This document shows positions 1 through 8,365 of a stretch of 64,000 bases of DNA, one piece after another (the stretch's first letter is position 1; each line of letters opens with the position of its first letter). The translations under genes were made by a program, and so were the position numbers. A model generated the notes under the pieces. It was not told the origin of the DNA. It made no database searches and worked only from the letters and a program-made list of their open reading frames with translations. Source of the stretch: Lachnoclostridium sp. (GTDB taxonomy: Bacteria; Bacillota; Clostridia; Lachnospirales; Lachnospiraceae); assembly GCA_023665475.1 (NCBI GenBank), contig JAMPEB010000011.1, positions 1 to 64,000 of the forward strand, written 5' to 3'.

Positions 1-113
1 TCACTTATATTCTGCAAAAAAACTTGAATCTCTTTCTCGGTAGCTCCATCATTGAACTCTTCTCCAAAAAGAGCATTCATTTCTTTTACTGCCTGTAATT
101 TTTCATTTAACAT
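1..113 (-). CDS. Partial small protein, unknown function, runs off the left edge
   Basis: An open frame starts with ATG at 113 and stays open for 37 codons to the window edge. An AGGAG ribosome site lies nine bases upstream, which supports a real start. The visible protein begins MLNEKLQAVKEM and is rich in Glu and Asn, with no signal peptide or membrane segment. It follows the 155-790 gene on the same strand after about 40 bases, so it is probably the next gene of the same transcript. I do not recognise the family. Its place beside immunity-like genes hints at a small accessory protein, but that is inference only. Confidence 0.55.
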   Translation of the reverse strand, partial: MLNEKLQAVKEMNALFGEEFNDGATEKEIQVFLQNIS

Positions 114-154
114 ATCATTTTCTCCTGATGATTTTTGGGATATATTTTTGCCTC

Positions 155-790
155 CTAAAAATTATGCCAATCCGTAAATCTAAGTTCCTCATCTAATTCA
201 TCATAAGCGCCGCATAATATTTTGTTCCCAAAACCATCAGAGCACTGAAAGCTTATGAATCCATCCGATAAACCTACACTCTCCGGAATGACATTCTCAA
301 GAAATGTATCGAAATGAAATAATGGGAAATACTCTCTAAGCTTCGCCTCAATACCCGATTTATCTATGCTTCCATTATTCGGTGTATCCATATACTTATC
401 AGAAAGCTCGGCAAATTCCGATGCATGTGCCTTGTAGGGATCGATACCTTCACAAATCATGCTTTCATCGGTAACAAGCTCCTTTACTGTCCAAAATTCA
501 TTTGCAACATGGTACATATCGCTCATAACATGCAGAAGAAAATCTCCATTCACATTCTTAATATTATCCTGAATTTTTTTCTCAAAATTGTTAAAGTATT
601 CTGTTATCAATTCAACAATTTCTTCGTCAGAGCAGTCCTCGGAAAGATTATCGCATACGAGCTCCCAATCTCTGATTTCATCAATCGTATCGACAATTGA
701 TATCTCATCATCCTTAAACTTTCCAATATATCCAAAATCAAATGTACCCATTACCTGTAATTCATCATCATTAAGATTAATCTTTATCAT
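155..790 (-). CDS. Hypothetical cytosolic protein, immunity-like context
   Basis: This is an acidic soluble protein of 211 residues with no signal peptide, membrane helix or catalytic motif I can name. The start is placed at the ATG of MIKINLNDDEL because AAGGA lies upstream at workable spacing; the longer frame from 829 has no ribosome site. The low pI, small size and position next to a PoNi-type immunity gene resemble the orphan immunity genes that gather downstream of polymorphic toxins, but no toxin is visible here. That role is inferred from context, not from recognised homology. Confidence 0.6.
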   Translation of the reverse strand: MIKINLNDDELQVMGTFDFGYIGKFKDDEISIVDTIDEIRDWELVCDNLSEDCSDEEIVELITEYFNNFEKKIQDNIKNVNGDFLLHVMSDMYHVANEFWTVKELVTDESMICEGIDPYKAHASEFAELSDKYMDTPNNGSIDKSGIEAKLREYFPLFHFDTFLENVIPESVGLSDGFISFQCSDGFGNKILCGAYDELDEELRFTDWHNF

Positions 791-853
791 TCTAATACCC
801 ATTCCTTTCCATAACCTGTGAATTTTCATGTGTGTTTTTGCAAATGGCTTCGT

Positions 854-2899
854 TTAATCATCCTTATAGTGCGCCATATCATAGGGATAATGATTATCCT
901 CTTTTAATTGGGAATCATCCAGCTGGAAGATTTTCGCAATCGCCGCAGCTTCAAAACTCCAGAAACCCCAATATGCGCCTTCTTTGTGTGCCCTTGTCCA
1001 GCCGTAATCCGAATGACCCTTCAACCATTTTTTCTGCACATATTCTTCTAATTTAGCAGTGGCTTTTGCTTTATCCGAACCGGCTAATTCTATGATTTCC
1101 ACCGCTTCTTTGTATGGTTTTTCTTTTTCATACTCGGAAGATACCATCTTGCGCTTTCCGCCGTACGCATGGATTAAACGGTCTAAAAGTATGTCATTCA
1201 CTTTTTCTCTATCCGCCGCATCCACCAATACTTGAAATTCCTTTTCCGGCGCTTCCAAAAGAATAGCAAGGGAAATAACCTCCAGCAGATTGAGATATCC
1301 TATGTAGTCATAAGTAATATCCGGAATAATTTCTGCCATTTTGGAAAAACATTCCTCTATATAGGAACACTCGGTTCCTAAGGAATATTCGGCGCGCACA
1401 ATCTCGTCTAACCGCTTAAAAATAAGAGTTTTCATATTAAATATTATCTCGTCATTACTGCCGGGATATCTTTGTATGTTATTCTTTTCATCTTCCTTAC
1501 ATAATTCTATGTCTTTTTCCTCTTCCGCAATAGATTCCCTATAGAGCTTAATAATAAAGGTTAAATCCCTTTCCTTGCATAAGAGATCTCTCATTCTTGT
1601 GCCCTGCAAAGGAGCGTTTTTTCTCTCTTCCTTTAATTCCTTTGCGGCGGCAGCATCATCTTCTGCCTGCTCCTTAAGGAAAACCGTTTCTATTTTAACC
1701 TCATATATGCTTTCAAGATTGCAGGAAACGGGAACCTTTGCATAATAATTCTGGTCATTATCCAGTTCAAAGGAAACCAGCTTGACTTCACTGCCTTTCC
1801 AGTAATCCTTCATATGTTCAGCATAATCTTCGATTTCTTCCTTCCAATCAAGCTGAAGAATATAGTCCAGCGATACCAGTTGATTTATTATAAGGCTTCC
1901 GATAAGGGGTTTTTCAGCCTTATCCCTCTTGTATTCATCTGCCAGATACCAGAGTTCCTTAAGGTTATATTTGTCCCAGAAATCCTCATCCTCAAGCGAT
2001 GCGAAATCCACAAGAAGCCGATTGATTTCCTCACGGAATTCATTGGGTATCATCTGCTCCAGCTTGGGATTTGCAGGAATGGATTTCTTATTCTGTGCAT
2101 CTTTGGATACATTTTCCGATAATTCTTTTTTATGCAGATCAGCCATTGTATGAAACACCTTATCCTTTTTATAGTGCGCCAAATCATAGGGATAATGATT
2201 ATCCTCTTTTAATTTGGAATCATCCAGCCGGAAGATTTTCGCAACCGCTGCCGCTTCAAAGCTCCACAAGCCGTAATAGCTATGCCACTTATGCGCTTTT
2301 GTCCAGCCGTAATCCGAATGTCCCTTCAGCCACCTCTTGGTAACATAATCCGCCAGCTTTCGGGATGCTCCTTCTGGATCCTTCCTTGCTGTGCCTATGA
2401 TTTCTTCTAGTCTGCTGTACGGATTTTCTTTCTGAAATCCGGTGGAACAAATGCTTCTGGTAAGCCCATATGCCTTGACCAGAAAATCAAACAGAATATC
2501 ATCCAGAGCTTCTTCATCCGCCAGCTTTACTAACTGATTCAGCTTTTCATCCGCTATTTCTAACAAAATTCCCAAGGAAAAATACTGCACCGCATTCACA
2601 TATCCTATTTTCTGAAGTCCGATATCCGATAAAACATCCACTCCCTGCACATAATATTCCTCTAATTCATCACAAGACAGACCTAATGAATATTGTGCCC
2701 TGATTAATTCATAAATATATTGAAACATATCACCCTTTGTATCAAATATGATATCTTCATTCTTTCTGGGATATCTCTGTATGCCATTTTTGATATCCTC
2801 CTGAAGGGAAGCTACTTTTTCCGCTTTTTCAGGTATACATTTCTTATGAAATTCTATTGTGGAAATTAAGTGGTCTTCCTGGCATAAATAATCTCTCAT
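854..2899 (-). CDS. Tandem-duplicated PoNi-type (DUF1910/DUF1911) immunity protein
   Basis: This 681-residue protein contains two copies of the same unit, at about residues 1-245 and 435-681. Each has an N-terminal helical part (MRDYLCQEDHL and MRDLLCKERDL) and a C-terminal part with the signature KGHSDYGWT, then WSFEAAA, AKIF and LKEDNHYPYD. I recognise this as DUF1910/DUF1911, known as the PoNi immunity family, which neutralises PoNe DNase toxins of polymorphic secretion systems. Residues about 280-430 form a different domain that I cannot assign. The start has GGGAG upstream at good spacing. The DNA of the two C-terminal parts is still very alike (near 865-960 and 2166-2265), so the duplication looks recent or homogenised. 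No cognate toxin is present in the window. Confidence 0.8.
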   Translation of the reverse strand: MRDYLCQEDHLISTIEFHKKCIPEKAEKVASLQEDIKNGIQRYPRKNEDIIFDTKGDMFQYIYELIRAQYSLGLSCDELEEYYVQGVDVLSDIGLQKIGYVNAVQYFSLGILLEIADEKLNQLVKLADEEALDDILFDFLVKAYGLTRSICSTGFQKENPYSRLEEIIGTARKDPEGASRKLADYVTKRWLKGHSDYGWTKAHKWHSYYGLWSFEAAAVAKIFRLDDSKLKEDNHYPYDLAHYKKDKVFHTMADLHKKELSENVSKDAQNKKSIPANPKLEQMIPNEFREEINRLLVDFASLEDEDFWDKYNLKELWYLADEYKRDKAEKPLIGSLIINQLVSLDYILQLDWKEEIEDYAEHMKDYWKGSEVKLVSFELDNDQNYYAKVPVSCNLESIYEVKIETVFLKEQAEDDAAAAKELKEERKNAPLQGTRMRDLLCKERDLTFIIKLYRESIAEEEKDIELCKEDEKNNIQRYPGSNDEIIFNMKTLIFKRLDEIVRAEYSLGTECSYIEECFSKMAEIIPDITYDYIGYLNLLEVISLAILLEAPEKEFQVLVDAADREKVNDILLDRLIHAYGGKRKMVSSEYEKEKPYKEAVEIIELAGSDKAKATAKLEEYVQKKWLKGHSDYGWTRAHKEGAYWGFWSFEAAAIAKIFQLDDSQLKEDNHYPYDMAHYKDD

Positions 2900-3035
2900 T
2901 TATAGTTCTCCCTTGAAATCCTTGCTCGCTTCGATAACTTGCTGTTCCGTATGCACATTTATTTTTTATAAAACTAATTTTGTAGTTTAATTAATTATAC
3001 CATTACTGCGGGAAATGTCAATCCTCTGCAATATA

Positions 3036-3548
3036 TTAATAAACAGACAAGTCCGGACCGCACCAGCCGACAACAAAATCCATTAAATCCATCAAAATAT
3101 CCTCTGCCTGAAAGCCATGCTGGTTTTTTAATTTCTCCAGATTTTTCAACATGTCATCTTGATTCATTCCGTGATTTTTAAAGTATATTAGAAATTCTCG
3201 GAGAGCTCGCAAATCGTTTGGATGTTTTTCCATTTCTATGGGCAGTAATTGCAGAAATTTCATATCGGATTCATGCATCAAGCTGGTCCAATCAATACAG
3301 GCGCACCATTTTACATGCTGCCATCCTTGATAGTTTGTTAAATCATATTTTATGGCAGTGCCTTCAAAAATCAAGTTGTCCGTTTCTCCGCTGTCGGAGC
3401 CATCATCAGAATATAGGCTAACAGGCATTCCTTCATAAAAGGTAATTATACTGCCCCTATCATCAACTTTGGTATCATCTTTTGACAACAACACAATATC
3501 ATCTGTAACCATTTCGTTTAAATCAACATAAATCCGCGCTTTATCCAT
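3036..3548 (-). CDS. Hypothetical soluble protein
   Basis: A 170-residue soluble protein. Its first 90 residues look like a beta-rich domain (segments ARIYVDLNEM and GMPVSLYSDD, then a WCACIDW stretch); the rest is mainly helical. No catalytic motif or membrane segment is visible. The start has AGGAG about ten bases upstream, located just after the stop of the truncated mazF. It lies 136 bases before the PoNi-type gene on the same strand and probably shares its transcript. An accessory or immunity role is possible from context, but I do not recognise the family. Confidence 0.6.
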   Translation of the reverse strand: MDKARIYVDLNEMVTDDIVLLSKDDTKVDDRGSIITFYEGMPVSLYSDDGSDSGETDNLIFEGTAIKYDLTNYQGWQHVKWCACIDWTSLMHESDMKFLQLLPIEMEKHPNDLRALREFLIYFKNHGMNQDDMLKNLEKLKNQHGFQAEDILMDLMDFVVGWCGPDLSVY

Positions 3549-3565
3549 TTCAAAAAATCTCCTGA

Positions 3566-3616
3566 TTATAAGCTAAAATCCAAAAATACAATATCGCCTT
3601 GCTTTGGATGATACAT
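3566..3616 (-). pseudogene. mazF: MazF toxin remnant, truncated after 16 codons
   Basis: The ATG overlaps the mazE stop as TAATG, the usual coupling of mazE and mazF. It is followed by MYHPKQGDIVFLDFSL and then TAA. The sequence pattern KQGDIVFLDF is the first beta strand of MazF endoribonucleases, normally followed by about 95 more residues. Those residues are missing: the next gene begins 18 bases after this stop. The toxin has therefore been lost, probably by deletion, while its antitoxin stays intact. The fragment is too short to have ribonuclease activity. Confidence 0.75.
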
Positions 3617-3861
3617 TACCACACTTCCTTTCCAGCCGGAGAACCCCAATCAAATTCTTCAGCTACATATTCTCCGTCATAGTCCTTAAATATCTCCTCC
3701 AAAGTAATTTCCTTTTCCATTTTAACTTTTGTAATCACAATATTATCATCCACCCGGTTAAGCTCCGCAAGGTCATTTTCCCTCATTCCCAATGTTTCAA
3801 GAAATGCTTTTGGTATCCTTATACCTTGTGAATTTCCCCATTTTTGAATGGTAGCCTGCAT
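3616..3861 (-). CDS. mazE: MazE-family AbrB/SpoVT-fold antitoxin
   Basis: An 81-residue protein. Its first 48 residues form a swapped-hairpin AbrB-type DNA-binding domain with the family signature QKWGNSQGIRIPKAFLE. The acidic C-terminal tail (KEITLEEIFKDYDGEYVAEEFDWGS) is the usual toxin-binding segment. MazE normally binds and neutralises MazF and represses the mazEF promoter. Here only a 16-codon mazF stub follows, so this is an orphan antitoxin; it could still act as a repressor or protect against other MazF toxins. The start is supported by AAGGAG about eight bases upstream. Confidence 0.88.
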   Translation of the reverse strand: MQATIQKWGNSQGIRIPKAFLETLGMRENDLAELNRVDDNIVITKVKMEKEITLEEIFKDYDGEYVAEEFDWGSPAGKEVW

Positions 3862-4150
3862 AGCATCATCTCCTTCTTTATAATTAGTATATACATTGTC
3901 ATCACTTTATGCAACAGGCTTGCAGATTCACTTTCCATCAACAGCATGGTCAGATTTAAAAAGGATTTGAAATCAAAAATTGTAATCTGAGGTGTTTTGT
4001 TGCTGGTGTTCAACAACATAGCGCTTGACTGTTCTGGTATCAATCTCAAAAAAGTTGCAACCATCGCTTTTGTGAAGCATATTTTTTCCTCGAACAGAAT
4101 ACCTTTTCTTTGTTGTTTTATCTTGTAGTAAGATAGGAAGCACCGTTCAT
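3862..4150 (-). pseudogene. Frameshifted DNA-binding protein (RhuM/Fic-associated N-terminal type)
   Basis: One minus-strand frame reads YKIKQQRKGILFEEKICFTKAMVATF. The neighbouring frame then reads FFEIDTRTVKRYVVEH, a helix-turn-helix-like segment, and after a further shift comes TPQITIFDFKSFLNLTMLL. Together these resemble the N-terminal DNA-binding region of proteins annotated as RhuM-type or Fic-associated. A run of six T on the minus strand near 4060 marks a likely frameshift, material appears missing before TPQITIF, and the C-terminal part is lost or runs into mazE. I call it a decayed gene; the exact family is uncertain. Confidence 0.55.
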
Positions 4151-4300
4151 ACCGGAAAAGACTGTAATTGAATAAGTTCTTCCAAAATATCCGTCCTTTC
4201 ATATATCCCATTATGTAGTATATTATACTGTGCATCTTATCAAAGTCAGCCCATAGCTTATTTGCACCTCATCAGCTTTTGAATTCAAAAAGTAGTATAA

Positions 4301-4330
4301 ATATGGCTATGCCATACGACATAGCCATAT
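4301..4330 (-). terminator. Terminator closing the TIR/SPFH/cyclase operon
   Basis: A perfect 11-bp inverted repeat (ATATGGCTATG and its complement) with an eight-base loop lies about 90 bases after the stop of the cyclase-like gene. A T-rich stretch follows on the minus strand. It is the only strong hairpin after the last gene of the operon. Confidence 0.65.
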
Positions 4331-4420
4331 TGTAGAACCATCATTAGCGATTCCATCGCTTTTACAATTTACTTTTTCAAAGGGAAACACCTAACGAAAA
4401 GTATGTAACTTTTGATTACA

Positions 4421-5383
4421 CTAATTTAAAAAATTATTAAGTATCCAGATGTCGATGGTCCATATATTCTGTAGCTTTTGATTTATTAAATCAATTGCAT
4501 CATTTGCCCGATTGCATTTAATATCTGCATACTTTACAATTCCGCAACAAACCAATTTTAATAATTCTTCATACTGTTCTTTCAAATCTCCATCTCCTTG
4601 ATAATAGCGATACAGATTAATTGCCGGAGGAAGCATTGTAGTATTAATACTCTCGCAAACATTCTTCCACTCTTCAACACGATTTCCCTGAATAGAACAT
4701 CCTTCCGAACATCCTTCCATTGTCCACACAATTTCAAAAATTTCTGTCTCTCCTTTAACTCTCTTAATCATATCCTTAACACTTTTGTCCGAAAGTGCAT
4801 CAACCACACTATGGTCACAAAACAATCTTGGGCCTTTTCCAGACTTTTCAAGCTTGACAGCATTTAGATATGTATTTCCAGTGACATTTCTTGATTGAGA
4901 AACTTCTGAATCTTTTATGTTGTGCCCATCAAAAAACCTAATTTGATCTCCAACAGAAACTCCACCTCGAAAAAATATTGGAGCTGCTTGGTGGCAGCGA
5001 AAAAAACCATGCCCCAGCACATCAACATTCTGATTTGTAGTAATGTTATTTATATTGTAAATCGGCTTCCTAAACGGTTCTGAGCGTTTTATATACATAT
5101 AAGCTACAAAGTTTGCAAGATGGGAAACAAATGCATTTGCATCATCTCCGCCTAATACCAGCGAATCACTGAAACTAATCATCTGATTAAAAGATGTCAG
5201 AGCCCATTTCTCCGCATTTGAATCACCCCCAGAATCAGATGTGGACGGAGAACACACCACCCGACGATCTGTTATTCGTGTTCTTATTGCATCATTAACT
5301 GCATTTAAATTATCAAGTGCTGTTTCCTCATTTTCTTTCAATAGTGAAGAAAAGCCTAACAAATCCAAAAACGCTACAATCAT
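4421..5383 (-). CDS. Class III nucleotidyl-cyclase-like protein, last gene of TIR operon
   Basis: A 320-residue soluble protein with motifs laid out as in class III nucleotidyl cyclases. An N-terminal FLDLLGFS carries a metal-binding Asp (D7), ISFSDSLVLG supplies the second Asp (D73), FFRGGVSVGD (139-146) matches the RxGxxxG segment, and TGNTYLNAVKLE (168-179) matches the N-x-A-x-(R/K)-L motif that supports catalysis. The start has GGAGG eight bases upstream and lies 39 bases after the membrane-protein gene, so co-transcription is likely. Stand-alone cyclases of this sort occur in bacterial defence, for example the Pycsar PycC enzymes, paired with TIR or transmembrane effectors. Product nucleotide and activity cannot be read from sequence. 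Confidence 0.65.
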   Translation of the reverse strand: MIVAFLDLLGFSSLLKENEETALDNLNAVNDAIRTRITDRRVVCSPSTSDSGGDSNAEKWALTSFNQMISFSDSLVLGGDDANAFVSHLANFVAYMYIKRSEPFRKPIYNINNITTNQNVDVLGHGFFRCHQAAPIFFRGGVSVGDQIRFFDGHNIKDSEVSQSRNVTGNTYLNAVKLEKSGKGPRLFCDHSVVDALSDKSVKDMIKRVKGETEIFEIVWTMEGCSEGCSIQGNRVEEWKNVCESINTTMLPPAINLYRYYQGDGDLKEQYEELLKLVCCGIVKYADIKCNRANDAIDLINQKLQNIWTIDIWILNNFLN

Positions 5384-5422
5384 ATTCGTACCTCCAAATA
5401 TTTAAAATTTTTAAAGGAAAAT

Positions 5423-6121
5423 TTATTTTTTATTCAACTTGCACTGCTGATTTCTCTCTGCAAGTATAGCATCTGCTTTGTGGCACAATGATAATGCCGT
5501 TTTTGCATCATTGTCAATTATGCTTTTTTGTAAATCATCCACGCAGGAGAAAAGTTCCTGTTCAATCCCCGTGATAGCTTCGCTGCTTATCGGATCGCTA
5601 AAACGGAGATTCTCTGCAAAACTCTTCATCTCATTTCGCACATCCTCCATTTCGCATTGACTGAGAATCATTCCAACCTTTGAGCGAAGATTGCGCATAA
5701 AAGAAGCATTATCTGACAGTTTCTGATCCAGCTTCTCAACTTCTTCACGCATAGTATCAGCGGCAATCAATCCAATCGCAGCTATGGCAATCGCCATCAC
5801 ATATATAACTATGACAACCCATATCGGAACCCACCGTCCCAAAGCTGACATCAGCAGGCTCAATACCAACTGCACTGCCATATATATCAGACCAATACGG
5901 GCAATAGGAAATCCGTAAAACTTACTGACAGCTTGATTTCCTTCAAATGCTTTCGACTGCACATAGAATTGCATGCCAATAGAAATCGCGCCAAACAATA
6001 AGGATACCCAGAATATGCTATTTCTAATAAACGGCAAAGTGAACATCAGCACGCCAAAAACCGCCAGCGCAATTCCTAAAACAAGATTTACCCGCATCTT
6101 AGTTTTTCTATTCAAAGTCAT
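5423..6121 (-). CDS. Membrane protein with about four helices and a C-terminal coiled tail
   Basis: A 232-residue protein. Hydrophobic segments at about residues 10-30, 35-52, 73-93 and 98-120 suggest four membrane helices. After them comes a soluble, helical C-terminal half of about 110 residues rich in Glu, Asp and Lys. The ATG overlaps the SPFH gene stop as ATGA, indicating translational coupling; the longer upstream frame would overlap the SPFH gene by 75 bases and is rejected. I do not recognise a named family. Coupling to an SPFH protein suggests that the two work together at a membrane. It could be a scaffold or an effector in the operon. Confidence 0.7.
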   Translation of the reverse strand: MTLNRKTKMRVNLVLGIALAVFGVLMFTLPFIRNSIFWVSLLFGAISIGMQFYVQSKAFEGNQAVSKFYGFPIARIGLIYMAVQLVLSLLMSALGRWVPIWVVIVIYVMAIAIAAIGLIAADTMREEVEKLDQKLSDNASFMRNLRSKVGMILSQCEMEDVRNEMKSFAENLRFSDPISSEAITGIEQELFSCVDDLQKSIIDNDAKTALSLCHKADAILAERNQQCKLNKK

Positions 6122-7893
6122 TCCCCTCTCTTTGCGCCACACTCCGGACAGAACTTTCCGGTAATATTTTTCTGGCCGCAGGTACAATTCCATACAACGG
6201 ATTCAGGATGTCTACACCCACATTCGACACAGAACTTTCCCGTGTTCCTTGTGCCACACTCTGCACAAATCCATTCACTTGTAGTTTCCGGGCGTCGAGA
6301 ACCACACTCTGGGCAAAATTTACTGGTAATCTTCTTCTGACCGCAGGAACAGTCCCAAGGAAACAGCGGAGTTAGCGCACCACCACTTGATGTATCCATC
6401 CCTGACCGCCCGGATTCCTCAAACATCGTTCCCACCGCATCTTTAGTCATACCAATTACACTACCCATGGCTCCAAGCCCTATGCCAAGTCCGGCTAAAT
6501 CACCGATGCCAGCCAGCACACCGCCGCCTTCTGCTCCGCCAATGCCGTTTTTCATTGCTTCAAGCCCCACTTGACGGGAAGTTTCCTGTTGGTAGGTGTA
6601 TCCTTTCATACGCATTTCTTCCGCTTCTGCCATCGCCTGCATCCGATAGGCTTCTGCTTGTGCTGCTTTCTGAATTTTCAATGCCTCAGCCTCACCCTGC
6701 GCTCCGATAATTTTCAATTGAGCCGCAGTCTGTGCTTCCACTGCCTTGCGCGAAGCAGCCGCTTCCGCTTCGCTCTTTTTAATCTGTTCTTGACGAACCA
6801 AAAGATACTGCTCAGCATACTGTTCCTTCATGCGCTTGAAATTCGGGTCATCATCCGGTGTCAAAATACGGCTTACAAAAAACTCTGGCATTGTCAGACC
6901 GTATGTCTCTAATCCTGCATTAATTTTCTCTTGCAAAGCAGCAGACAATGTCATAAGATGCTCATCAATCATCAGTACATTGATACTGTTTTCCCGAATG
7001 GTTTGTGCCAGAAAACTTTTTACTTGTGCCATAACCATGGCACGGAAAAATCCTTTGCTGCTTCCAGTACCCAAAAGATCCGACTGTCCAAGACCTTCTG
7101 TTGTACCAACCACTTTTAAAAGCAACTTTCGGGAATTAATCACACGGATATTGAACTCGCCGCTGGCACCTAGTTCAATGTGTAAACCACTGGCAGGATC
7201 AAACAAGCGAACTTTGGAATCAGTACCCCATTTTATACCCATCTGGGTTGCCATATTAATATAATACACCTCAGAGTGAAAGGTACCCTCGGTATCCGTA
7301 GGAAGTTGATAGAACTTCTCCAACAGCGGAAGCTGATGTGTTTCCAAAGTATAGCGTCCCGCTCCAAAGAGATCGAGAGCTTGTCCATCCCGAAAAAAAA
7401 TGGCTTCCTGACTCTCATGAACAATGAGCTGCGAAGCATAATTAAAATCTTCAATCGGATGCTTCCAGACAAGAGTATCATTATCGCCCTCATATTTGAT
7501 AATACTAGCCATACCATCTTTCTTGATTTTCTCTGCCGTCAACCTTTCAGCCACATCATTCACGCAATCGCAGACTGGACAAGTATAGATTTCAGCACCC
7601 TTGCTGACACGCAAGCGAATACCGCATCTAACACAGGAAAATTCCCCGATTTTGTTCTGCTCCGCCATGGTGTTGATTGGATTGCTGCAGACAGGGCATA
7701 AAGCATTTTCTCCCTTCGACTGATCAAATACCACTATATTCCCACAATGGGGGCACTCCCTGCTCGTCAGCTTGTCCGTGCGGACATTGATGGTGTAGCC
7801 ACAGGAGCAGTCTATCTTTTTTCGGGCAAAAAAACCGGTTTTCGCTTCGGCATATTTGCCGCAGGACGGACATTCGATTACAAACTTAGCCAT
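6118..7893 (-). CDS. SPFH-domain protein with N- and C-terminal zinc ribbons
   Basis: A 591-residue protein. The N-terminal part holds several CxxC pairs (IECPSCGKY, CSCGYT, CPHCG, CPVCS, CVRCG, CPVCD). The centre is an SPFH/band-7-like domain of the type often annotated as virion core protein. A long Ala/Glu/Gln-rich helix follows, then a Gly-rich segment, then three further zinc ribbons (CSCGQKK..CPECG, CAECGTRN..CVECG, CTCGQKN..CPECG). SPFH proteins form ring-like membrane scaffolds. The start is the MAKFVIE methionine because AGGAGA sits nine bases before it; the earlier ATG overlaps that site. It is the third gene of the TIR operon. Confidence 0.85.
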   Translation of the reverse strand: MAKFVIECPSCGKYAEAKTGFFARKKIDCSCGYTINVRTDKLTSRECPHCGNIVVFDQSKGENALCPVCSNPINTMAEQNKIGEFSCVRCGIRLRVSKGAEIYTCPVCDCVNDVAERLTAEKIKKDGMASIIKYEGDNDTLVWKHPIEDFNYASQLIVHESQEAIFFRDGQALDLFGAGRYTLETHQLPLLEKFYQLPTDTEGTFHSEVYYINMATQMGIKWGTDSKVRLFDPASGLHIELGASGEFNIRVINSRKLLLKVVGTTEGLGQSDLLGTGSSKGFFRAMVMAQVKSFLAQTIRENSINVLMIDEHLMTLSAALQEKINAGLETYGLTMPEFFVSRILTPDDDPNFKRMKEQYAEQYLLVRQEQIKKSEAEAAASRKAVEAQTAAQLKIIGAQGEAEALKIQKAAQAEAYRMQAMAEAEEMRMKGYTYQQETSRQVGLEAMKNGIGGAEGGGVLAGIGDLAGLGIGLGAMGSVIGMTKDAVGTMFEESGRSGMDTSSGGALTPLFPWDCSCGQKKITSKFCPECGSRRPETTSEWICAECGTRNTGKFCVECGCRHPESVVWNCTCGQKNITGKFCPECGAKRGE

Positions 7894-7915
7894 ATATGTA
7901 TCTCTCCTCATTTGC

Positions 7916-8269
7916 CTACCATTTTAAAAACGAGAATATTTCCTCCAAACTAACATAACCTCCCCAACATTTAATCAAGTTTCCCCTTTCATCCTTCAAG
8001 ATGGTTTCCGTAATTTTGCCTTTTATGTAGTTAATTATCTTATCTGCAAATTGCTCAAAAGATACATCCTTGCCGAATCCTTTATGATATGAAATATAGT
8101 ATTCCTGACGATCCTTTTCGCATTCGAATAAATTTTCCAGCTGTGATGGGGCACCGCATTCCACACAGATAAGATGCCGATATGCATAATGAGTGTTACG
8201 ATTTACAATATGATATTCCGCTCTCAACTTTTCAGAGCCGCATTTCATACAATTAGACATAATATTCAT
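7916..8269 (-). CDS. Small zinc-finger protein of the TIR operon
   Basis: A 117-residue protein with an N-terminal treble-clef-like pair, CMKCGSEKL and CVECGAPSQL, followed by a helical region. It has no membrane segment. The start MNIMSNC is chosen because GGGAGG lies six bases upstream; the longer frame adds residues without a ribosome site. It lies 96 bases after the TIR gene and 22 bases before the SPFH gene, so all three are probably on one mRNA. Family unknown. Zinc ribbons recur in the first three proteins of this operon and may be a shared interaction module. Confidence 0.7.
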   Translation of the reverse strand: MNIMSNCMKCGSEKLRAEYHIVNRNTHYAYRHLICVECGAPSQLENLFECEKDRQEYYISYHKGFGKDVSFEQFADKIINYIKGKITETILKDERGNLIKCWGGYVSLEEIFSFLKW

Positions 8270-8365
8270 GATATTCCTCCCTAATAAATAGTTCTTTCCG
8301 TTCTTCATTGATTTGCATAAAATTACAATACAACCCATGTTTTGAATCTTTTAATACGCATTTGG

